Below, piece by piece: positions 32,466 through 39,442 of a stretch of 39,442 bases of DNA; the stretch's first letter is position 1, and each line of letters opens with the position of its first letter. The position numbers were made by a program, and so were the translations under genes. Source of the DNA: Microbacterium sp. 2FI (GTDB lineage: Bacteria; Actinomycetota; Actinomycetes; Actinomycetales; Microbacteriaceae); assembly GCF_005502885.1 (NCBI RefSeq), contig NZ_SCMR01000029.1, positions 1 to 39,442 of the forward strand. The letters run 5' to 3'. The notes beneath the pieces were generated by a model that ran no database searches, was not told the origin of the DNA, and worked only from the letters and a program-made list of their open reading frames with translations.

Positions 32466-33017
32466 ATGCTGAACGCTCTTGTCGCGTACGCCGCGGAAGA
32501 GGGGGCTGCGCCCAACCCGCTCATCCCCGCGTGGTACGACATCATCTGGTCGTCGGTGTGCTTCATCGTCATCCTCTTCATCTTCTGGAAGGTCGCCCTT
32601 CCCCGGATGAAGACGATGCTCGACGAGCGCTCCACGGCGATCGAAGGCAACATCGCCAAGGCCGACGAGGCCCAGCGCAAGGCCGAGGCCGCGCTCGAGG
32701 AGTACACCTCGCAGCTCGCCGAAGCGCGCAAGGAAGCCGGTGAGATCCGCGACGCCGCCCGTGAGGACGGCAAGAAGATCGTCGCCGAGGCGAAGGATGC
32801 CGCAACCGCCGAGGCTGCTCGTCTGACCGCTTCCGCGCACGCGCAGATCGAAGCCGAGCGCCAGTCGGCGTTCGTATCGCTGCGCAGCGAAGTGGGCACG
32901 CTCGCCCTCGATCTCGCCGGTGGCGTGATCGGCGAGACGCTGTCCGACGACAAGAAGGCCCAGGCCGTCGTCGACCGCTTCCTCGCCGAGCTCGAGGCCG
33001 AAGGGGCCAAGGCGTAA
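32466..33017 (+). CDS. atpF: ATP synthase Fo subunit b
   Basis: A 183-residue peripheral stalk subunit with one membrane helix at 25-44 (DIIWSSVCFIVILFIFWKVA), then a long charged coiled coil rich in Ala/Glu/Lys. AAGGAGA lies just upstream of the ATG. Its TAA shares a base with the atpH ATG (TAATG). In mycobacteria a second b-type stalk is fused to delta; here b and delta are separate proteins. Confidence 0.94.
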   Translation: MLNALVAYAAEEGAAPNPLIPAWYDIIWSSVCFIVILFIFWKVALPRMKTMLDERSTAIEGNIAKADEAQRKAEAALEEYTSQLAEARKEAGEIRDAAREDGKKIVAEAKDAATAEAARLTASAHAQIEAERQSAFVSLRSEVGTLALDLAGGVIGETLSDDKKAQAVVDRFLAELEAEGAKA

Positions 33018-33808
33018 TGGGCAGCGCGACCACTCAGGCCCTCGCGGCGACGACGTCGGCGCTCGGCGCCGCGTCGGGTGTCGATCTCGACGTGGCGGGC
33101 GAGCTCTTCGCCGCGGCGCGCGCCGTGGGCGACTCGTCGCAGCTGAGCGGCGCGCTCGCCGACTCCGCCGCGCCCGTCGAGGCTCGTCGCCAGGTCGTCG
33201 CAGGTGTCTTCGGCCCGGCCGTGAAGCCCACGACGGCGTCGCTGCTGACCACCGTCGTCGAGCAGCGATGGTCATCGGCCGCAGACCTCGTCGACGGGAT
33301 CGTCGAGCTCGGGGTCCGTGCGGCCGCGATCGCCGCGCCCGAGGCCGACGTCGAGGCCGAGCTGTTCCGCTTCTCGCGGACCGTCGCCGAGAACCCCGAG
33401 CTCGAGCTCGCGCTCGGCGGTCGCCTCGGCGACTCCGCCGCGAAGGGAACGCTCGTCGAGACGCTGCTGGCCGGTCGCGCGAGCGCGGCTGCGACGCTCG
33501 TCGCGGCATCCCTCGTCCGTCAGCCGCGTGAGCGGCGCGTTCGTCAGCTGCTGGCGCACGCGATGAAGACGGTCGCCGACCAGCGCGGACGCACCGTCGC
33601 GACGGTCTACAGCGCCGCCGCCCTCAGCGACCTGCAGATCCAGCGGCTCGCCAAGACCCTGTCGGCCCGCTACGGCGCCTCGGTCACGCTCAACACCGTC
33701 GTCGACCCGACCGTCGTCGGCGGGCTGCGCGTGCAGATCGCCGACAACGTGATCGACGCGACCGTGTCGTCGCGCCTCGCCGACCTCCGCCAGCGACTCG
33801 CCGGCTAG
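33017..33808 (+). CDS. atpH: ATP synthase F1 subunit delta
   Basis: A 263-residue OSCP/delta subunit that ties the stator stalk to the top of F1. The family C-terminal block ATVYSAAALSDLQIQRLAKTLSARYG...VVDPTVVGGLRVQIADNVIDATVSSRLADLRQRL is clear, interrupted only by the substrate-neutral spacer. It is longer than E. coli delta (177 residues) because of an extended N-terminal half. It is translationally linked to atpF (TAATG). Confidence 0.94.
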   Translation: MGSATTQALAATTSALGAASGVDLDVAGELFAAARAVGDSSQLSGALADSAAPVEARRQVVAGVFGPAVKPTTASLLTTVVEQRWSSAADLVDGIVELGVRAAAIAAPEADVEAELFRFSRTVAENPELELALGGRLGDSAAKGTLVETLLAGRASAAATLVAASLVRQPRERRVRQLLAHAMKTVADQRGRTVATVYSAAALSDLQIQRLAKTLSARYGASVTLNTVVDPTVVGGLRVQIADNVIDATVSSRLADLRQRLAG

Positions 33809-33870
33809 CACTGACTTCCCGCCGCAGGCGGAGACTTCGGGGCCTCGTCCCCACCGAACGAAGGAAAACC

Positions 33871-35508
33871 ATGGCAGAACTGTCAATCAGCCCGGATGCG
33901 ATCCGTGACGCGCTGAAGGATTTCGTCGCCGCCTACGAGCCCACCGGGGCAGCGGCGACCGAGGTCGGCACCGTCATCGACGCGGCCGACGGCATCGCGC
34001 ACGTCGAGGGACTGCCCGGCGTGATGGCGAACGAGCTCGTCACGTTCGAGGACGGCACGCTCGGCCTCGCACAGAACCTCGACGAGCACGAGATCGGTGT
34101 CGTCGTGCTGGGCGAGTTCTCCGGCGTCGAAGCCGGCCAGCCCGTCTCCCGCACCGGCGAGGTCCTCTCGGTCGCCGTCGGCGAGGGCTACCTCGGCCGC
34201 GTCGTCGACCCGCTCGGCAACCCGATCGACGGTCTCGGCGAGATCGCGAGCGAAGGCCGCCGTGCCCTCGAACTGCAGGCGCCCGGCGTCATGCAGCGCA
34301 AGAGCGTGCACGAGCCGCTGCAGACCGGCATCAAGGCCATCGACGCGATGATCCCGGTCGGCCGCGGCCAGCGCCAGCTCATCATCGGCGACCGCCAGAC
34401 CGGCAAGACCGCGATCGCGATCGACACGATCATCAACCAGAAGTCGAACTGGGAGTCGGGCGACGAGAACAAGCAGGTCCGCTGCATCTACGTCGCGATC
34501 GGCCAGAAGGGCTCCACGATCGCCGCCGTCAAGGGCGCGCTCGAGGACGCCGGCGCGATGGCGTACACGACCATCGTCGCGGCTCCCGCCTCCGACCCCG
34601 CCGGCTTCAAGTACCTCGCCCCCTACACCGGCTCGGCCATCGGCCAGCACTGGATGTACCAGGGCAAGCACGTCCTCATCATCTTCGACGACCTGTCGAA
34701 GCAGGCCGAGGCCTACCGTGCCGTGTCGCTGCTGCTGCGCCGCCCGCCGGGCCGCGAGGCGTACCCCGGTGACGTCTTCTACCTGCACTCCCGTCTGCTC
34801 GAGCGCTGCGCGAAGCTGTCGGACGAGCTCGGCGCGGGCTCGATGACGGGTCTCCCGATCATCGAGACCAAGGCCAACGACGTCTCCGCGTACATCCCGA
34901 CCAACGTGATCTCGATCACCGACGGCCAGATCTTCCTGCAGTCCGACCTCTTCAACGCCAACCAGCGTCCCGCGGTCGACGTGGGCATCTCGGTGTCGCG
35001 CGTCGGCGGTGACGCCCAGGTCAAGTCGATCAAGAAGGTCTCCGGCACGCTCAAGCTCGAGCTGGCCCAGTACCGCTCGCTCGAGGCCTTCGCGATGTTC
35101 GCGAGCGACCTCGACGCGGCATCGCGTCGTCAGCTGGCCCGCGGTGCGCGCCTGACCGAGCTGCTCAAGCAGCCGCAGTACTCGCCGTACCCGGTGGAGG
35201 AGCAGGTCGTCTCGATCTGGGCCGGCACCAACGGCAAGCTCGACTCGATCGAGGTCGAGGATGTGCTGTCGTTCGAGCGCGAGCTGCTGGACTACCTGCG
35301 TCGCAACACCACCATCCTCGACACGCTCCGCGACACGAACGTCCTCGACGACGACACCGCCGCAGAGCTCGCGAAGAAGACTGACGAGTTCATCCTCGAG
35401 TTCCGGGCCGGCAAGGGCCAGACGATCTCGCAGCCCGGCCACGAAGAGGTCGCCGCTGCCGAGGCCGACGACGTGAACCAGGAGAAGATCGTCAAGGGCC
35501 GCCGCTAG
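33871..35508 (+). CDS. atpA: ATP synthase F1 subunit alpha, with C-terminal extension
   Basis: A 545-residue non-catalytic nucleotide-binding subunit. P-loop GDRQTGKT is at 173-180 and PAVDVGISVSRVGG marks the family. AAGGA is five bases before the ATG. About 30 residues extend past the usual E. coli end, acidic at first (EEVAAAEADD) and ending VNQEKIVKGRR. This resembles the mycobacterial alpha tail, which is known to suppress ATP hydrolysis by contacting gamma. Whether it does so here is inference. Confidence 0.97.
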   Translation: MAELSISPDAIRDALKDFVAAYEPTGAAATEVGTVIDAADGIAHVEGLPGVMANELVTFEDGTLGLAQNLDEHEIGVVVLGEFSGVEAGQPVSRTGEVLSVAVGEGYLGRVVDPLGNPIDGLGEIASEGRRALELQAPGVMQRKSVHEPLQTGIKAIDAMIPVGRGQRQLIIGDRQTGKTAIAIDTIINQKSNWESGDENKQVRCIYVAIGQKGSTIAAVKGALEDAGAMAYTTIVAAPASDPAGFKYLAPYTGSAIGQHWMYQGKHVLIIFDDLSKQAEAYRAVSLLLRRPPGREAYPGDVFYLHSRLLERCAKLSDELGAGSMTGLPIIETKANDVSAYIPTNVISITDGQIFLQSDLFNANQRPAVDVGISVSRVGGDAQVKSIKKVSGTLKLELAQYRSLEAFAMFASDLDAASRRQLARGARLTELLKQPQYSPYPVEEQVVSIWAGTNGKLDSIEVEDVLSFERELLDYLRRNTTILDTLRDTNVLDDDTAAELAKKTDEFILEFRAGKGQTISQPGHEEVAAAEADDVNQEKIVKGRR

Positions 35509-35527
35509 GCGACACCGGACAAGGACA

Positions 35528-36424
35528 ATGGGCGCACAACTGCGGGTCTACAAGCAGAAGATCAATTCTGCTCAGACGACCAAGAAGATCACGAAGGCGA
35601 TGGAGCTCATCGCGGCTTCGCGCATCCAGAAGGCGATGGCGCGTGTGCGCGCGTCGTCGCCCTTCGCGCGTGCCGTGACGCGGGCCGTCTCCGCCGTGGC
35701 GACGCACTCCAACGTCGAGCACCCGCTCACCCGTGAGCGCGAGGTCATCAGCCGTTCGGCGGTCGTGATCTTCGCTTCCGACCGCGGCCTCGCCGGTGCC
35801 TTCAACTCGCAGATCCTCCGTGAGGGTCTCGAGCTCGCGGAGCTCCTGCGTCAGCAGGGCAAGGAGCCGGTGTTCTACCTCGTGGGCCGCAAGGCCGTCG
35901 GGTACTTCCAGTTCCGGCGCATGCCGAGCGCTGCGGAGTGGACCGGCGACACCGACACCCCGCACTTCACCACGGCGGAGGAGATCGCGGCGGTGCTGCT
36001 GGACGCGTACGACCGCGGTGGCGTCGACGGCGGCGTGGACGAGATCAACCTCGTCTACAACCGCTTCGTCAGCATGATGACGCAGACCCCCGAGACGGTG
36101 CGCCTGCTGCCGCTCGAGGTCGTCGAGGCCGATGAGGCCGCGACCGCTCAGGTGTACCCGCTCTACGAGTTCGAGCCGGACGCGGAGACGGTGCTCGACG
36201 CGCTCCTGCCGGTGTACATCCAGAGCCGTGTCTTCAACGCGCTCCTGCAGTCGTCGGCCGCGAAGCACGCCGCGACGCAGAAGGCGATGAAGTCCGCCAG
36301 CGACAACGCCGACAAGCTCATCACCGACTACACCCGCCTGCGCAACAACGCGCGCCAGGCCGAGATCACGCAGCAGATCGCCGAGATCGTCGGCGGCGCC
36401 GACGCTCTGGCGTCGGGCAAATAG
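35528..36424 (+). CDS. atpG: ATP synthase F1 subunit gamma
   Basis: A 298-residue central rotor shaft. The N-terminal helix (KINSAQTTKKITKAMELIAASRIQKAM) and the C-terminal helix (SRVFNALLQSSAAKHAATQKAMKSASDNADKLI) form the coiled coil inside alpha3beta3. FASDRGLAGAFNS marks the Rossmann-like domain. The segment EADEAATAQVYPLYEFEPDAE lies where mycobacterial gamma carries its extra loop, but is not obviously that loop. AAGGA lies only two bases before the ATG. Confidence 0.95.
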   Translation: MGAQLRVYKQKINSAQTTKKITKAMELIAASRIQKAMARVRASSPFARAVTRAVSAVATHSNVEHPLTREREVISRSAVVIFASDRGLAGAFNSQILREGLELAELLRQQGKEPVFYLVGRKAVGYFQFRRMPSAAEWTGDTDTPHFTTAEEIAAVLLDAYDRGGVDGGVDEINLVYNRFVSMMTQTPETVRLLPLEVVEADEAATAQVYPLYEFEPDAETVLDALLPVYIQSRVFNALLQSSAAKHAATQKAMKSASDNADKLITDYTRLRNNARQAEITQQIAEIVGGADALASGK

Positions 36425-36446
36425 ACCACACGAAAGAGAAGAAGCC

Positions 36447-37907
<1,461 letters not shown>

Positions 37908-37908
37908 C

Positions 37909-38169
37909 ATGCCGCTCAACGTGAGTCTCGTCTCCGCTGACGCGGAGGTGTGGTCCGGCGAGGCGTCCCTCGTCGTCGCCAAGACCGTGGTCGGCGAGAT
38001 CGGCTTCATGCCGGGCCACGAGCCGATCCTCGCGATCCTCGCCGAAGGCCAGGTGCGCATCACCCAGTCCTCGGGCACGAAGATCGTCGCGAACGCGCAG
38101 GACGGGTTCCTCTCCATGGAGGGCAACGAGCTCACGATCGTCGCCGGCAACGCGGCGCTCATCTCCTGA
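37909..38169 (+). CDS. atpC: ATP synthase F1 subunit epsilon, lacking the C-terminal helical domain
   Basis: An 86-residue subunit at the foot of the shaft. Only the N-terminal beta-sandwich is present (NVSLVSADAEVWSGEASLVV, GEIGFMPGHEPILAIL and the end GNELTIVAGNAALIS). E. coli epsilon is about 139 residues, and its C-terminal helix pair can inhibit hydrolysis. Here the stop is followed within 17 bases by a strong terminator stem, so no hidden frameshifted tail exists. AAGGAG is about ten bases before the ATG. It is the last gene of the atp operon. Confidence 0.93.
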   Translation: MPLNVSLVSADAEVWSGEASLVVAKTVVGEIGFMPGHEPILAILAEGQVRITQSSGTKIVANAQDGFLSMEGNELTIVAGNAALIS

Positions 38170-38185
38170 CCAGACAGCACGCAGT

Positions 38186-38224
38186 CACGACGGCCGGTCC
38201 CACGCGGACCGGCCGTCGTGCTTT
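38186..38224 (+). terminator. Terminator of the atp operon
   Basis: A perfect 15-bp stem (CACGACGGCCGGTCC with its complement) and a five-base loop, followed by CTTTCC. It lies 17 bases after atpC. The T-run is short, but the stem is very stable. Confidence 0.8.
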
Positions 38225-38242
38225 CCCCGGAGTCCGTCGCCC

Positions 38243-38992
38243 ATGCTGATCCTGCTTCCCCCCTCCGAGACGAAGCGGCCCGGAGGATCTCGGCGTCCGC
38301 TCGACGTCGCCTCACTCGCGCTGCCACAGCTCGCACCGCAGCGCGAGGCGGCCGTCGACGCCCTCGTCGCCCTCTCGGCAGATTCCGACGAGGCGGTTCG
38401 CGTGCTGAAGCTGGGGGCGACCCAGCTCGGCGAGGTCGCGGTGAACGCGGGGCTGCGTGACGCACCCACGATGGCTGCTGTGGAACGCTACACGGGCGTC
38501 CTCTATGACGCGCTGGACGCGGCATCCCTCGATTCCGCCGCACGCCGCTGGGTCGGCGCGCACGTGCTCGTGCATTCGGCGCCGTTCGGTCCGGTCGGCG
38601 CCCTCGATCCCATCCCCGCGTACCGCCTCGGCGCCGCGGCATCGCTGCCGGGGCTCCCACCGCTTCGTCGCGTGTGGGCGGATGCCGTCGCCGCAGCGAT
38701 CGAGGCGCTCGTGCCGCGGTTCGTGCTCGACCTCAGATCCGAAGCGTACGTCGCGCTCGGTCCGGTACCGGCATCCGTCGCCTCCTCCTACGTCCGCGTC
38801 GTGACCGAGGGCGAGGGGGGAGCGGTCCGTGCGCTCAACCACTTCAACAAGCACGCCAAGGGCGCGCTGGTGCGCCGGCTGGCAGAGGAGCGCCCGCGCG
38901 TCGCGTCGCGCGCGGGGTTCGTGCGGTGGGCGGATGCCGCGGGCCTGCGCGTCCGCGACGGCGCGCCCGGCGAGCTCGAGCTCTTCGCCTAG
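38243..38992 (+). CDS. yaaA: Peroxide stress protein YaaA (DUF328)
   Basis: A 249-residue YaaA-family protein; in E. coli YaaA lowers free intracellular iron during hydrogen peroxide stress. Landmarks are the N-terminal LLPPSETK, the GALDPIPAYRL segment, VLDLRSEAYVAL and the C-terminal FNKHAKGALVR. ATG 38243 has GGAG about ten bases upstream, just past the atp terminator. Its TAG is shared with the convergent gene: CTAG at 38989-38992 supplies stops on both strands. Confidence 0.9.
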   Translation: MLILLPPSETKRPGGSRRPLDVASLALPQLAPQREAAVDALVALSADSDEAVRVLKLGATQLGEVAVNAGLRDAPTMAAVERYTGVLYDALDAASLDSAARRWVGAHVLVHSAPFGPVGALDPIPAYRLGAAASLPGLPPLRRVWADAVAAAIEALVPRFVLDLRSEAYVALGPVPASVASSYVRVVTEGEGGAVRALNHFNKHAKGALVRRLAEERPRVASRAGFVRWADAAGLRVRDGAPGELELFA

Positions 38993-39442
38993 CCCTTCGT
39001 GTTCTCGGCCGTACGCTCGGTGTTCTCGGCGATGGCGATGAGGGCGACGACACCCTCGATCACGAACCTCAGCAGGATGATCGAAAGGAATGTGACGATC
39101 GGCACGATGATCACCGTCGCGACGATCAGGCTGACGCCTGCGCCGGGGTTCGGCCACAGCAGCGCGATGCCGCGGATGAGGCCGCCGATCAGGTACACGA
39201 GGAAGCCGATGCCGATCGCGACGAGACCGACGAGGTAGAAGGCACTGGCGAGCCGGCGCGTGATGAACGTGCGGAAGCTGAGGTCGAAGAGTGCCGAGAA
39301 GAATCCTCGACCGAGTTCGGACGGGTCGCCGGTCGACGGAGCCGGCACGCCGGTGTCGTCGGGGTCGACGGCCGGGTCGTAGCCGGGCTGCGAGGCGGGG
39401 GCGGCGGGTGCCGTGGCCTCGCGCGCGGCGTCGGCGGCAGGG
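38989..39442 (-). CDS. DUF4282-type membrane protein (5' end outside window)
   Basis: The visible part is about 151 residues and the frame is open to the window edge. A low-complexity Pro/Ala/Asp region (PAPASQPGYDPAVDPDD type) precedes a domain with FFSALFDLSFRTFITRRLASAFY, then two long hydrophobic segments (YLVGLVAIGIGFLVYLIGGL and LIVATVIIVPIVTFLSIILL), ending RFVIEGVVALIAIAENTERTAENTKG. This layout is that of DUF4282 proteins of unknown function. GTG at 39348 is an internal codon, not a needed start. It is convergent with yaaA. Confidence 0.78.
   Translation of the reverse strand, partial: PAADAAREATAPAAPASQPGYDPAVDPDDTGVPAPSTGDPSELGRGFFSALFDLSFRTFITRRLASAFYLVGLVAIGIGFLVYLIGGLIRGIALLWPNPGAGVSLIVATVIIVPIVTFLSIILLRFVIEGVVALIAIAENTERTAENTKG

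Overview
The window is high-GC actinobacterial DNA, most probably from Microbacteriaceae and close to Microbacterium. This is an inference from gene content, codon style and synteny; no database search was run. The right two thirds follow the order known from Mycobacterium tuberculosis: argS, lysA, hom, thrC, thrB, rho, prfA, prmC, sua5, the lipid-carrier GlcNAc-phosphate transferase, atpI and atpBEFHAGDC. Three things depart from that order. A DUF2993-type gene sits between argS and lysA, rpmE is missing between rho and prfA, and a reverse-strand cysK-cysK-cysE block plus a small holin-like membrane gene lie between prfA and prmC.

Left part (1-13.1 kb), accessory and mostly independent transcription units: the start of a lipoprotein running off the left edge, a PAP2 phosphatase, an acyl-ACP desaturase, a helix-hairpin-helix protein, a divergent HxlR regulator/SRPBCC pair around two palindromes, a tail-anchored Ala-rich protein, a methyltransferase, an 897-residue LPXTG surface protein with a duplicated beta-repeat architecture, an AlaX-like editing protein, an S51 peptidase preceded by a candidate 41-residue ORF, a MerR/GyrI regulator, tRNA-Arg(CCG) with a terminator, and an SGNH hydrolase coupled to a cNMP-domain flavoprotein that lacks the thioredoxin reductase CxxC.

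Middle (13.2-24.8 kb): a transglutaminase-like protein, then argS and a DUF2993 protein. These are followed by a tightly coupled lysA-hom-thrC-thrB run (lysine, and homoserine to threonine, synthesis; 4-base GTGA overlaps at lysA/hom and thrC/thrB), then rho and prfA.

Right (24.9-39.4 kb): the holin-like gene and the cys block, prmC (methylates the release factor encoded by prfA), sua5, an undecaprenyl-phosphate GlcNAc-1-phosphate transferase, an AtpI-like protein and the whole F1Fo ATP synthase operon. The operon ends in a 15-bp stem terminator, followed by yaaA and a convergent DUF4282-type membrane gene that runs off the right edge.

The points most worth checking are these. (1) The 9-mer GCGGCATCC occurs about 19 times on the two strands where about one is expected. 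(2) atpB appears to start at CTG. (3) The epsilon subunit is only 86 residues, while the alpha subunit has a mycobacterial-like C-terminal tail. (4) Rho begins directly with a long disordered region. (5) Several genes carry a TAnnnT box exactly 6-7 bases before the start codon, the leaderless arrangement. No intergenic stretch exceeds 300 bases, and no CRISPR array or insertion sequence was seen.
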